The notes: generated by a model from the letters alone, not told the origin. A stretch of 58,537 nt of DNA from an uncultured Selenomonadales bacterium (GCA_900321035.1 ONUH01000014.1:1-58537); one strand, 5' to 3'; positions 1 to 8,083 are shown, counted from the first letter of the stretch. Made by a program: numbers and translations.

Positions 1-60
1 CATCTTATCACAGGAGGGCTTTTTCGTTCCTTTGAAGACTCATACCTATAAGGTAACTGA

Positions 61-84
61 ACCCCCGGTCGAACCGGGGGTTTT
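61..84 (+). terminator. intrinsic terminator of an upstream gene
   Basis: A 7-bp stem (62-68 with 74-80, CCCCCGG/CCGGGGG) with a TCGAA loop is followed by TTTT. It would end a plus-strand unit that lies left of the window. Bases 1-60 contain only short open frames and I recognise nothing in them. Confidence 0.75.
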
Positions 85-96
85 CGAGATACAAAA

Positions 97-133
97 AAGC
101 CTTGACGCTTTGGATATGGAAGCGTCAAGGCTT
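97..133. terminator. bidirectional terminator
   Basis: A perfect 14-bp stem (97-110 with 120-133, AAGCCTTGACGCTT) has a 9-base loop and is flanked by A-rich and T-rich tracts, so it can work on both strands. It most likely ends the minus-strand gene at 156-971. Confidence 0.8.
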
Positions 134-155
134 TTCGTTTGCCGTAATTTAGTTT

Positions 156-971
156 TCAGAAATACATATTCAGCATCGTGCCGACATTCTCATACGCCAT
201 GGAGCGGTTGATCGTGTTCGCCGAGTACATGCGCTTCGCGTCGGAAACGGAGGAACCGAGCATCGACGACACCGACGGGAACATCTTGTCGCTCTGCCGC
301 TGGGCGTTTTCCGCTTTGCCCGCCGTGCGGTCGGCAAAGCCGCCCTTTCCGAGCGCCGCTTCCACCGAGGAAGGATTCTCCTTCAAAGCCTTCGTGAGCC
401 GTTCCGTATCCACGGAAAGCTCGCCGTTGGACTTGACCGAGACGCCGGCGGTGGAAAGCGACTTCGCGAAATAGGAAGCGTCGTTGAAGGAATTGCCGAG
501 AGCGGCCACACGCTTCGAGACGTCCTTGTTGTCCTTCAGGAAGGAAATAGTTTCGTTGTACGCCTTGGCGAAATCCTGCACCGCGCCGACGGCGGCCTGC
601 GTGTTCTTCTCCGCGTCCTCGTCGGAGGTTCCTTCCGGGGCGACGCGGAAATTCGTGTTCTTGAGAGCGTTCGCCGCTTTGCCGAGGTCGCCCATGGCGG
701 CGCCGTATTCCTTCGTAAACTGTTTTTTCGCCGCGTCGTAGTCGGACAGCACGCTGGAAAGCGAATTGCGGTTCGAGGCGACGGCGGTCGCGTAAGAAAG
801 CCCGGTGCTTGCCGCGCTGGAAATGCTCGACCACGCGGTATTCTCTTTCGACGAGGAAAGTCCGCCGATCAATCCCTGCATCGAATTGTTCGACGCGCTG
901 CCGTTCATCGACTTCGCGGCAAACTGATACATCAGCCCGGTGTTCCTTGCGGTTGCGCTGACAGATGCCAT
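156..971 (-). CDS. FliD-C-terminal-like protein, function unknown
   Basis: This 271-residue protein is rich in Ser, Ala and Asn and has no signal peptide. Residues about 60-230 look like the helical C-terminal part of flagellar cap protein FliD: a long coiled-coil-prone stretch, then a segment 'VSVKSNGELSVDTERL' followed by a KALKENPSSVEAAL-like helix, which resembles the FliD pattern of a glycine turn, Leu-x-Val-Asp and a helix. The protein is much shorter than FliD and lacks its N-terminal region. The start codon ATG has AGGAG a few bases upstream. It is monocistronic, with its own promoter (1080-1108) and terminator. A flagellar or surface-filament role is an inference; no other flagellar gene is in the window. 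Confidence 0.6.
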   Translation of the reverse strand: MASVSATARNTGLMYQFAAKSMNGSASNNSMQGLIGGLSSSKENTAWSSISSAASTGLSYATAVASNRNSLSSVLSDYDAAKKQFTKEYGAAMGDLGKAANALKNTNFRVAPEGTSDEDAEKNTQAAVGAVQDFAKAYNETISFLKDNKDVSKRVAALGNSFNDASYFAKSLSTAGVSVKSNGELSVDTERLTKALKENPSSVEAALGKGGFADRTAGKAENAQRQSDKMFPSVSSMLGSSVSDAKRMYSANTINRSMAYENVGTMLNMYF

Positions 972-1079
972 AAAAAAGACTCCTTTCCTGGGAACCGCCG
1001 AATAAGTCCCTTCGCGCCCTTGCCGTGGTTTGACTTACGCATCGTTTCCCTGAAAATTCCTTGTTACATTCTTTCCTAT

Positions 1080-1108
1080 ATTATAATCCAAACCTCTGGG
1101 AAAGAAAA
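1080..1108 (-). promoter_or_regulatory. promoter of the FliD-C-like gene
   Basis: On the minus strand TTTTCT (1103-1108) and TATAAT (1080-1085) are separated by 17 bases, about 105 bases upstream of the start codon. Confidence 0.5.
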
Positions 1109-1166
1109 GAGGAAGCGAGAAAAATGCGGAAGATTTCGCGGCTGTTTTCCGGACGTTCGGGAGTGC

Positions 1167-1195
1167 TTTTCAGCGGGCGAAAGATGTTGTACAAT
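1167..1195 (+). promoter_or_regulatory. promoter of pyk
   Basis: TTTTCA (1167-1172) and TACAAT (1190-1195) with a 17-base spacer lie 42 bases before the pyk start. Confidence 0.5.
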
Positions 1196-1236
1196 AAACA
1201 GGCAAGATTTTTTTGCCCGGAAGGAGGCAAAGCGAG

Positions 1237-2652
1237 ATGCGGAAAAAAACGAAAATCATCTGCACCATGGGGCCGGCGACGGACCGGCCGGGCGTGCTGG
1301 ACGCGCTGATCGCGGACGGCATGAACTGCGCCCGGTTCAATTTCTCCCACGGTACCCATGAGGAGCAGCGCGGCAGGATCGAGGCCGTGCGGGCGGCGGC
1401 GAAAAAAGCTGGCGCGGTGGTGCCCCTGCTGCTCGATACGAAAGGACCGGAAATGCGCCTCGGCGAATTCGCGGAGGGAAAGGTGCAGCTCAAAAAGGGC
1501 GGCCGCTTCGTGCTGACGGCGGACGATGCGCCGGGGGACGCGACGCGCGTCTCTGTGAACCATAAAGGGCTGTATTCCGAGGTGAAGCCGGGGGATACGC
1601 TGCTCTTGTCGGACGGCCTCGTGGCCTTGAAAGTGGAAGCGATCGAGGGCACGGACATCGTGACCACGATACAAAACGACGGCCCCATGTCCACGCGGAA
1701 ACGCGTGGCGGCTCCGGGCGTAGCGCTTGGCCTGCCGCCGATCTCGGAGCAGGACGAAAAAGATATCATCTTCGGCGTAGAACAGGGCATGGACTTCGTG
1801 GCGGCGTCCTTCATCCAGCGCGCGGAAGACGTGCGCGCCATCCGGGCGCTGATCGCGAAACACGGCGGGCAGCTCGAGATTTTGGCGAAGATCGAGAACC
1901 TGGAGGGAGTCAAGAATTTTGACGAAATCCTGGCGGAGGCGGACGGCGTCATGGTGGCCCGGGGCGATCTCGGGGTGGAAATCCCGGCGGAAGACGTGCC
2001 TCTGATCCAAAAGGAAATCATCGCGAAATGCAACCGCGCCGGAAAGCCGGTCATCGTGGCGACGCAGATGCTGGAATCCATGACCTCGAATCCGCGCCCG
2101 ACCCGGGCGGAGGCCAGCGACGTGGCCAACGCCATCCTCGACGGCACCGACGCCATCATGCTCAGCGGCGAGACGGCCAGCGGCGACTATCCGGCGGAGG
2201 CGGTGGAGACCATGGCGCGGATTGCCGAGCGCACGGAGCGCGCCCTTTCGTATCGCGAGATCATCGAGAGCGCGGGCGTGGAGCGGCACAAGACCACGGA
2301 AGCCATCGCCCACGCGACGGTGCAGCTTGCTTACGAGCTCGGTGCGAAGCTCATCATCACGCCGACGGCCAGCGGCTACACCACGCGCATGGTGTCGAAA
2401 TATCGCCCAAAGGCGGAAATTTTCGCCTTCACGGCCTCGGAGCAGGTGGCCCGCCATCTGAACCTCCGCTGGGGCGTGGAGCCTGTCGCGTCGCCGAGCC
2501 CGTGGAAAGACGCGGAGGAAATGGCGGATTTGGCGGCGGCGGCGGCGAAGGAAAGAGGACTCGTCGCGGAGGGCGACCGCACGGTCATCACCTCCGGCAT
2601 CAAAGTCGCCGTCGGCAACACCAACGCCATCCGCGTTTACACCGTGAAATGA
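1237..2652 (+). CDS. pyk: pyruvate kinase
   Basis: Pyruvate kinase transfers phosphate from phosphoenolpyruvate to ADP in the last step of glycolysis. The protein opens with KIICTMGPATDRPG and has the family landmarks in order: NFSHG near residue 36, the B domain, LAKIENLEGV, the Mg/PEP site MVARGDLGVE, and VIVATQMLESM. It is 471 residues long, the usual size without an extra C-terminal phosphoenolpyruvate-synthase-like domain. The open frame can be extended upstream to a TTG at 1213, but the ATG at 1237 has AAGGAGG at the right distance and matches the family start. It is a single-gene unit with its own promoter and terminator. Confidence 0.97.
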   Translation: MRKKTKIICTMGPATDRPGVLDALIADGMNCARFNFSHGTHEEQRGRIEAVRAAAKKAGAVVPLLLDTKGPEMRLGEFAEGKVQLKKGGRFVLTADDAPGDATRVSVNHKGLYSEVKPGDTLLLSDGLVALKVEAIEGTDIVTTIQNDGPMSTRKRVAAPGVALGLPPISEQDEKDIIFGVEQGMDFVAASFIQRAEDVRAIRALIAKHGGQLEILAKIENLEGVKNFDEILAEADGVMVARGDLGVEIPAEDVPLIQKEIIAKCNRAGKPVIVATQMLESMTSNPRPTRAEASDVANAILDGTDAIMLSGETASGDYPAEAVETMARIAERTERALSYREIIESAGVERHKTTEAIAHATVQLAYELGAKLIITPTASGYTTRMVSKYRPKAEIFAFTASEQVARHLNLRWGVEPVASPSPWKDAEEMADLAAAAAKERGLVAEGDRTVITSGIKVAVGNTNAIRVYTVK

Positions 2653-2675
2653 CGTCGGAGGAAACAATAAAATTT

Positions 2676-2714
2676 TGAAGCAAGAAAGTAAGAATTTCTT
2701 GCTTCAGAATTTTT
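2676..2714. terminator. terminator after pyk
   Basis: A 12-bp stem (2676-2687 with 2695-2706) is followed by GAATTTTT. The hairpin resembles the one at 43970-44005 (see findings). Confidence 0.75.
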
Positions 2715-2758
2715 CATAGGCTTCAAATAATAGTAAAATCAACGAAGGAGAGATTGCC

Positions 2759-3196
2759 ATGAACCAGAAAGCGGAAAAATTTGCGGAAATGCTGAAGAAA
2801 CTTCCGGACGACAACGTATTCGAGACGCGCGAGATCGAGGACGACGGCGGCCATCTTGTCCTCTTCCAGTCGAGCCTCGAAGCGAAAAAAGACCTTTTCG
2901 TCCCGCTGGGCGTATTCATCGACGATTCGATGTTCACCGTCGTGCGCGTCGCCGCCATGCTGGACGCCGTGAACGACGGCAACCGGGCGCAGGTCCGCGA
3001 CTTCCTGGCGGAAATGAACCGCCTTTATAAGTTCAAGCATTACGAAAACGACGACGGCGATATCCTGATCGACGCTGCCATTCCCGCGGATGTGGAACAC
3101 TTCGACCCGGAGGCCGTCGCCATCGTCATCGACATGGTCTGGGACCATCTGAAGGAGCAATACGCCGCTTTGGAGAACGCAGTGCAGGGAAAATAA
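2759..3196 (+). CDS. YbjN-domain protein
   Basis: This acidic 145-residue cytosolic protein has the alternating helix-strand make-up of the YbjN family, whose fold resembles type III secretion chaperones: a first helix (MNQKAEKFAEMLKKL), strands around 'GGHLVLFQSS' and 'VPLGVFIDDSMFTVVRV', and a C-terminal helix with VIDMVWDHLKEQY. GGAGAG precedes the ATG. It lies alone between two terminators. Family members have been linked to stress and motility regulation in enterobacteria; the biochemical role is unknown, and nothing in the neighbourhood adds to that. Confidence 0.65.
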   Translation: MNQKAEKFAEMLKKLPDDNVFETREIEDDGGHLVLFQSSLEAKKDLFVPLGVFIDDSMFTVVRVAAMLDAVNDGNRAQVRDFLAEMNRLYKFKHYENDDGDILIDAAIPADVEHFDPEAVAIVIDMVWDHLKEQYAALENAVQGK

Positions 3197-3209
3197 AACA
3201 GGCAGCCTT

Positions 3210-3250
3210 TCAGCGCGAACGAAATCATGCCGTTTGCGCTGATTATTTTT
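3210..3250 (+). terminator. terminator after the YbjN-like gene
   Basis: A 12-bp stem with one mismatch (3210-3221 with 3231-3242) is followed by TTATTTTTT. Confidence 0.7.
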
Positions 3251-3267
3251 TGCTTTTCGATTTTTAG

Positions 3268-3296
3268 TTCACGAACGGAAAAAAATATGATACAAT
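3268..3296 (+). promoter_or_regulatory. promoter of rsmD-coaD
   Basis: TTCACG (3268-3273), a 17-base spacer and TACAAT (3291-3296) lie 24 bases before the rsmD start. Confidence 0.5.
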
Positions 3297-3319
3297 AAAT
3301 GAAGTTTGGGAGGGGCGTC

Positions 3320-3880
3320 ATGCGAATCATCACGGGCAAGGCGCGGGGCGCCCGCCTGAAGGCGCCGAAAGGGCTTTCCACAAGACCGACGTCGGACCGC
3401 GTGAAGGAATCGCTGTTCAGCATTTTGGGCGGACGCGTCGTCGGGCGGCGCGTGCTTGATCTTTTCGCGGGAACGGGCAGCCTCGGGCTGGAGGCGCTTT
3501 CCCGGGGTGCGTCGTTTGCCGTGCTGGTGGACCGCGCGACGGGAGATATCCTGCGGGACAACGCGGAGCATGCGCATCTTGCGGATGCAGCCCGCATCAT
3601 GCGCGGCGACGTATTCGCGTCTTTGTCGCGGCTTGGCGCGGAGGGGGAGCGATTCGACCTCGTCTTTTGCGATCCGCCGTATGCCAAAGGGCTTTGGGAG
3701 CGTGCGCTGACTGCGCTTGACGCGTCGATGGTTCTTTCAAAAGAAGCGCTGGTCGTCGTGGAGTGCGGCGCCGATGAGAAAGCTTTGCCTCCATTGTCGC
3801 GCCTTTCGCTTGTGCGCGAGGAACATTACGGGCATACGACGCTGGTGCGTATTTTTGCCATGCGGGAGGGCGATGTATGA
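3320..3880 (+). CDS. rsmD: 16S rRNA (guanine966-N2)-methyltransferase
   Basis: RsmD methylates G966 of 16S rRNA using S-adenosylmethionine. The 186-residue protein begins MRIITGKARGARLKAPKG, has the SAM-binding motif VLDLFAGTGSLGLEAL and the catalytic DPPY motif (CDPPYAKG). I chose the ATG at 3320, which follows GGGAGGGG, over an ATG at 3299 that is nearly on top of the predicted -10 box. The stop overlaps the start of coaD by four bases (ATGA), so the two genes are translationally coupled, an arrangement common in Firmicutes. Confidence 0.95.
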   Translation: MRIITGKARGARLKAPKGLSTRPTSDRVKESLFSILGGRVVGRRVLDLFAGTGSLGLEALSRGASFAVLVDRATGDILRDNAEHAHLADAARIMRGDVFASLSRLGAEGERFDLVFCDPPYAKGLWERALTALDASMVLSKEALVVVECGADEKALPPLSRLSLVREEHYGHTTLVRIFAMREGDV

Positions 3881-4365
3881 GGAGAGCGGTCTGCTCCGGC
3901 AGCTTCGATCCGGTGACGATGGGGCATGTCGATGTGTTTGAACGGGCGAGCCGCATGTTCGACGAGATTATCGTCGGTGTGTTTCACAATATCCGCAAGG
4001 AACCGTTTTTTACTGTGGACGAGCGGGTTCGGCTGATCCGCGAGGCCACCGGGCATATCCCGAATCTCTCGGTACATTCTTTTTCCGGCCTTTTGCCGGA
4101 CTATATGCGGGAGGCGGGCGCCGAGGTCATCGTGCGCGGGCTTCGGTCGGTGACCGATTTCGAGTATGAGCTTCAGCAGGCGCAGATGCTCAAGCATATC
4201 GCGCCGGAAATCGAAACGGTGTTTATCCTGACGGGGCAGGAATATTATTTTGTCAGTTCCTCCGGCATCCGGGAGCTGGCGTTGTTCGGCGGCGATATTC
4301 ACGGCTTGGTGCCTGAATGCGTAGAAAAAGCCGTGATCCGGAAGATGAAGAAGGACACGGTGTGA
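3877..4365 (+). CDS. coaD: phosphopantetheine adenylyltransferase
   Basis: CoaD makes dephospho-CoA from 4'-phosphopantetheine and ATP, the fourth step of CoA synthesis. The 162-residue protein shows the nucleotidyltransferase signature SFDPVTMGHVDVFERA, then VRGLRSVTDFEYE and the ISS-like motif 'YYFVSSSGIREL'. Length and motifs are standard. It overlaps rsmD by four bases. Confidence 0.97.
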   Translation: MRRAVCSGSFDPVTMGHVDVFERASRMFDEIIVGVFHNIRKEPFFTVDERVRLIREATGHIPNLSVHSFSGLLPDYMREAGAEVIVRGLRSVTDFEYELQQAQMLKHIAPEIETVFILTGQEYYFVSSSGIRELALFGGDIHGLVPECVEKAVIRKMKKDTV

Positions 4366-4411
4366 AGATAAAGAGCAAAGACAATATTATTGGAAGAAAG
4401 CAGGATGAAAG

Positions 4412-4966
4412 ATGTCAGTAAACACGATCTTAGATGAAATCGAAAATCTCGTTGTCGATGGAAAGCGGATTCCGCTGACGAACCGAAGCCTCATCGACGA
4501 GATGGAGCTGGTGCATCTTGTCGATAATCTTCGCCAGGAGCTGCCGCTGGAAATCCAGAACGCGCAGCAGATCATGGACAGCAAGGACGCGCTGCTGAAC
4601 GAGGCGCGGACGGAGGCGGACCAGATTCTCGCGAATGCCCGCGACGCTGCGGAGAAGATGACGGACGAGAGCAAGATTGTCCGCGAGTCGAAGGAGAAAG
4701 CCGAGCTGATCATGGAGCAGGCGGCGGCGCAGCGCAAGGAATTGATTGAAGCGTCCTATCAGCAGGCGCGCCAGCTGCGCGTGAACGCGAACAATTACGC
4801 GAACCAGGTTTTCGATCATCTGATTCTGAACGTGGGAAACGCGCTTGCGGTTTTGAATCAGGCGAGGGAAGAACTGCAAAAGATGCCGGTGGAGCCGGAG
4901 ATGCCCGAGCCGGAACCGCAACAGCCGCAGCAGCCGATGGCGCCTGCGAATTATCCGGAGGAGTGA
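4412..4966 (+). CDS. coiled-coil protein, function unknown
   Basis: This 184-residue protein has no membrane segment. After a short N-terminal part, residues about 50-135 form a long Ala/Glu/Arg-rich coiled coil (DALLNEARTEADQILANA and following), similar in style to DivIVA-like proteins and to ATP synthase peripheral-stalk subunits; the tail is Pro/Glu/Gln-rich. Such proteins are often auto-annotated as 'ATPase', but no nucleotide-binding motif is visible. It follows coaD by 46 bases and is probably co-transcribed with it. A scaffolding or cell-division role is only a guess from composition. Confidence 0.5.
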   Translation: MSVNTILDEIENLVVDGKRIPLTNRSLIDEMELVHLVDNLRQELPLEIQNAQQIMDSKDALLNEARTEADQILANARDAAEKMTDESKIVRESKEKAELIMEQAAAQRKELIEASYQQARQLRVNANNYANQVFDHLILNVGNALAVLNQAREELQKMPVEPEMPEPEPQQPQQPMAPANYPEE

Positions 4967-4980
4967 AACATGAAGCCTTT

Positions 4981-5005
4981 CCCCACCGCGGGAGGGGCTT
5001 TTTTT
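4981..5005 (+). terminator. terminator-like hairpin before larB
   Basis: CCCC (4981-4984) pairs with GGGG (4994-4997) around a GC-rich loop and is followed by CTTTTTTTG. It sits inside the upstream extension of the larB frame, which argues for the later larB start at 5039. Confidence 0.55.
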
Positions 5006-5038
5006 GTAAAACGGCGCAAGGGAGAAGGGGGCGCGGTC

Positions 5039-5794
5039 TTGAACAGGGATGAAATCCGGGGCTTGCTGGAACGCTGTCGGAACGGCGACGCGACGATAGA
5101 GGAAACGACGGAAGCCTTGGCGCGGATGCCGTATGAAAATCTCGGCTTCGCGCATATAGATCATCATCGGGAGCTTCGGCAGGGGTTTCCCGAGGTCATT
5201 TATGCGGAAGGAAAAACGAAGGAGCAGACCCAGGCTATATTCCAACGGCTGCTGTCGGAGAGCGCAAAGAGCGTCATGGCGACGCGGGTTTCTCCCGATA
5301 AGGCGGCGTTCGTCCGGGAGGCTGCGCCGGAGGCCGTTTATGACGAGGCGGCCCGCATTCTGTATGTGAAGCGGAATGTGGAACCGCCGGACGAGGATTG
5401 CCGTATTTTGGTGCTGACGGCAGGAACCAGCGATATCCCCGTAGCGCGGGAGGCCGTGCTGACGGCGGAGCTGATGGGAAACGCCGTGGACGCCTGCTTT
5501 GACGTCGGGGTGGCGGGGATTCATCGTCTTTTCGCTCACGAGGAGGAGATCCGTCGGGCGAACGTCATCGTCGTCGTTGCGGGAATGGAGGGCGCCTTGG
5601 CCAGCGTCGTGGGCGGCATGTCGGCGCGCCCGGTCATCGCGGTGCCGACCAGCGTCGGTTACGGGGCGAGCTTTCATGGGCTGTCGGCGCTGCTGGCGAT
5701 GCTGAATTCCTGCGCGGCGGGCGTCGCGGTCATGAATATCGACAACGGGTACGGCGCGGGCGTGCTCGCAAGCAAGATTAATCGTATGAGATGA
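5039..5794 (+). CDS. larB: nickel-pincer cofactor biosynthesis protein LarB
   Basis: LarB carboxylates and hydrolyses nicotinic acid adenine dinucleotide, the first step towards the nickel-pincer nucleotide of lactate racemase. The C-terminal half resembles the PurE/AIR-carboxylase fold (VLTAGTSDIPVAREAV, then VVGGMSARPVIAVPTSVGYG). The N-terminal part has the family motif 'PYENLGFAHIDHHRELRQG'. The frame is open from ATG 4970, but that stretch contains a terminator-like hairpin; TTG 5039 follows GGAGAAGGGGG, gives 251 residues and starts LNRDEIRGLLE as family members do. larC follows after 10 bases. larE and larA are not in the window. Confidence 0.9.
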   Translation: MNRDEIRGLLERCRNGDATIEETTEALARMPYENLGFAHIDHHRELRQGFPEVIYAEGKTKEQTQAIFQRLLSESAKSVMATRVSPDKAAFVREAAPEAVYDEAARILYVKRNVEPPDEDCRILVLTAGTSDIPVAREAVLTAELMGNAVDACFDVGVAGIHRLFAHEEEIRRANVIVVVAGMEGALASVVGGMSARPVIAVPTSVGYGASFHGLSALLAMLNSCAAGVAVMNIDNGYGAGVLASKINRMR

Positions 5795-5804
5795 GGCGGT
5801 ACCA

Positions 5805-7163
5805 ATGAAAGCAATTTATCTTGACTGTTTTGCGGGAATCAGCGGGAACATGCTGCTCGGCGCGTTCCTGCAGGCGGGGCTGCCGGAGGCGCATCTGGTC
5901 GGGGAGCTCAGGAAGGTCTTGCCGCCGGGGGAGTTTTCCCTCGAAGTCACGGACGTCTCGAAAAACGGGATTCGCGCCAAGTATGTGCGGGTGCTCGTCG
6001 AAGGCGAGCCGGCGGAATTCCATGCCTCTGTTCCCACGGAGCACGGACATGACCATGTACATGAACATGAACATGAACATGAACATGAACATGAACACGA
6101 ACACGAGCATGAGCATGAACATGAACATGAGCACGAGCATGAACATGCTCATGAACACGGGCAGTGCCCGCATCATGGGGAGCATCATCACGCGCACCGC
6201 ACGATGGCGACGATACGGGAAATGATCGAAGCTTCGACGCTGGGCGAGAACGTGAAGAAAAACAGCCTTGCGATTTTTGAGGAACTGGCGAGGGCAGAGG
6301 GAAAGGTACACGGTCTTCCCGCCGACGAGGTGCATTTCCACGAGGTCGGCGCGACGGATTCCATCGCCGATATTGTCGGGATGGCGATTGCGCTGGATTA
6401 TTTCGGCGTGGAAAAGGTTTTCGTCTCGCGGGTCAATACCGGCAGCGGATTCGTCGAATGCGCCCACGGCACGATGCCGGTGCCGGCGCCGGCGACGGCG
6501 GAGCTTTTGGCTGGGTTCCCGTCCTATCACGCGGCTGACGAAAAGGAAATGACGACGCCGACGGGGGCGGCGGTCATCCGCACGCTGGCGGAATTCGCTG
6601 AGAACCTGCCCGGGGATTTCCAGCCGGAGCAGATCGCTTACGGCGCGGGAACGTGGGAGCTTTCCATCCCGAACGTGCTCCGCATGTACCTCGGCGATTA
6701 TCAGGGACGAGGCGCGCAGCGGCTATATATATTGGAAACAAATATTGATGATATGAACCCGCAGGATTACGGTTACGTGTACGAGCGGCTGTTGGAGGCG
6801 GGCGCGCTGGACGTTTGGGCGACGCCGATTTTCATGAAGAAGAACCGCCCGGCGACGACGCTTTCCGTGATGGTCGGGGAACCGGAAAAAGACGCGTGCG
6901 TGGACGTCATATTCCATGAGACGACGAGCATCGGCCTGCGCGTGGTTCCCGTAGGCGCGCGCATAGAAGCTGCGCGGCGGACGGCGATGGTGGAGACGCC
7001 CTACGGCGAGGTATCTTGCAAGATTAGCGCTTACAAGGGGCATATCGTTTCGCTTTCGGCGGAGTACGAGGACTGCCGCCGCCTCGCGAAGGAAAACGGC
7101 GTGCCTCTGAAAAAGGTGCGGGCGGACGCGTTGGCGGAGCTTCGCCGCAGGCTGGGGGAGTGA
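5805..7163 (+). CDS. larC: nickel-pincer cofactor nickel insertion protein LarC, with Glu-His repeat
   Basis: LarC is the CTP-dependent nickel insertase that completes the nickel-pincer cofactor. The 452-residue protein starts MKAIYLDCFAGISGNMLLGA and has the family motifs VHFHEVGATDSIADIVG and LETNIDDMNPQDYGYVYERL. In Lactiplantibacillus plantarum larC is read as two parts by programmed frameshifting; here N- and C-terminal parts are in one frame. Residues about 76-135 are extraordinarily histidine-rich: 14 consecutive Glu-His dipeptides (residues 87-114), flanked by more His. This low-complexity tract is a likely metal-binding or nickel-storage tail inside the protein, in the position where many LarC proteins carry a shorter His-rich loop. 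Confidence 0.95.
   Translation: MKAIYLDCFAGISGNMLLGAFLQAGLPEAHLVGELRKVLPPGEFSLEVTDVSKNGIRAKYVRVLVEGEPAEFHASVPTEHGHDHVHEHEHEHEHEHEHEHEHEHEHEHEHEHEHAHEHGQCPHHGEHHHAHRTMATIREMIEASTLGENVKKNSLAIFEELARAEGKVHGLPADEVHFHEVGATDSIADIVGMAIALDYFGVEKVFVSRVNTGSGFVECAHGTMPVPAPATAELLAGFPSYHAADEKEMTTPTGAAVIRTLAEFAENLPGDFQPEQIAYGAGTWELSIPNVLRMYLGDYQGRGAQRLYILETNIDDMNPQDYGYVYERLLEAGALDVWATPIFMKKNRPATTLSVMVGEPEKDACVDVIFHETTSIGLRVVPVGARIEAARRTAMVETPYGEVSCKISAYKGHIVSLSAEYEDCRRLAKENGVPLKKVRADALAELRRRLGE
6063..6146 (+). repeat. hexanucleotide GA(A/G)CA(T/C) repeat within larC
   Basis: Fourteen uninterrupted 6-base units (mostly GAACAT, with synonymous variants GAACAC, GAGCAT, GAGCAC) encode (Glu-His)14. Gain or loss of units keeps the frame, so slippage would change only the length of the His-rich tract. 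The synonymous variation suggests the tract has been kept by selection on the protein. Confidence 0.95.
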
Positions 7164-7167
7164 TCGT

Positions 7168-8049
7168 ATGGACAGGGCAATAGAGGTCCCGCTTAGGCGC
7201 GCTACGCGTTCGTGGAAAAGAACCATAGGAAAATATTTCATGCTGTTTCTCGGCGCGTTCATCGCGTCTATCGGGCTGGAAATTTTTCTCGTCCCGAACA
7301 AGATTATCGACGGCGGCATCGTCGGCCTTTCCATCATGGCGGGCGCAATCACGAAGCAGGAGTATGGTATTTTTCTCGTGTTGTTCAATCTGCCTTTCCT
7401 TTATCTCGGTTACAAGCAAATCGGCAAGGATTTTGCATTAGCGACGTCCGTTGCCATCGTTTTTTTGTCAGTTTGGACGGCCTATTTTAAGCCGATTCCG
7501 CAGCTTACCGACGACCTTTTTTTGGCGGCGATTTTTGGCGGTATCATTGACGGCATCGGCGTCGGCATGATCATGCGGGCGGGCGGCTCGCTGGACGGCA
7601 CAGAAATCGTGGCGATTATCGCGGACAAGAAATCGGTCTTTTCCGTAGGCGAAGTCGTGATGTTCATCAACCTTTTCATTTTCACGGCGGCGGGATTTTT
7701 GTTCGAATGGGAGCAGGCGATGTATTCGGTTGTCGCCTACTATGTCATTTCGCAAACGATTGACGTCGTACTTAAGGGCATGGATGAATCGTATTCCGTC
7801 CAGGTGGTTACACAAGTGCCGGACGAAATCGGTGAGGCGCTGATGGGCGAGCTGGGCCGCGGCGTCACATACATTTACGGCGAGGGAGGCTACACAAAAG
7901 AGAAGAAAAAAGTGCTGTGCGCCGTTGTCACACGGCTTGAGGTGCAGCGTGTGAAAGAGATCGTGCTGGAATATGATGAGTCGGCCTTCGTCACCATCAA
8001 TCTCGTCAACGACGTCGTCGGCGGGCGGTTTAAGAAGAGCGGACATTGA
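7168..8049 (+). CDS. YitT-family membrane protein (DUF161/DUF2179)
   Basis: This 293-residue protein has five or six hydrophobic segments in residues about 20-205 (for example YFMLFLGAFIASIGLEIFLV and YGIFLVLFNLPFLYLG), the family motif IDGGIVGLSIM and GGSLDGTEIVAII, and a soluble C-terminal DUF2179 domain (residues about 210-290) with 'GRGVTYIYGEGGYT'. The function of the family is not established; transport has been proposed. It starts 4 bases after the larC stop and may be co-transcribed with the lar genes, but a link to nickel is not shown. Confidence 0.85.
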   Translation: MDRAIEVPLRRATRSWKRTIGKYFMLFLGAFIASIGLEIFLVPNKIIDGGIVGLSIMAGAITKQEYGIFLVLFNLPFLYLGYKQIGKDFALATSVAIVFLSVWTAYFKPIPQLTDDLFLAAIFGGIIDGIGVGMIMRAGGSLDGTEIVAIIADKKSVFSVGEVVMFINLFIFTAAGFLFEWEQAMYSVVAYYVISQTIDVVLKGMDESYSVQVVTQVPDEIGEALMGELGRGVTYIYGEGGYTKEKKKVLCAVVTRLEVQRVKEIVLEYDESAFVTINLVNDVVGGRFKKSGH

Positions 8050-8054
8050 TTTTC

Positions 8055-8083
8055 TTGACAAGGGAAAAGTCTGTCGTTATAAT
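8055..8083 (+). promoter_or_regulatory. full-consensus sigma-70 promoter of DUF177-rpmF
   Basis: A perfect TTGACA (8055-8060), a 17-base spacer and a perfect TATAAT (8078-8083) lie 18 bases before the DUF177 start. Such an exact match suggests strong constitutive expression, fitting a ribosomal protein operon. Confidence 0.85.

Noticed and set aside
1..60. End of an IS200/IS605 element at the left edge, suggested by the hairpin near 62-80
   Set aside because: No transposase fragment is recognisable in bases 1-60; a plain terminator explains the hairpin.
6063..6146. CRISPR array or tandem-repeat locus
   Set aside because: The 6-base units are contiguous without spacers and encode Glu-His in the larC frame.
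5816..6530. Met/Phe- and Met/Asn-repeat frames opposite and across larC
   Set aside because: They are shadows of the Glu-His coding repeat in other frames; the larC frame has all family motifs.
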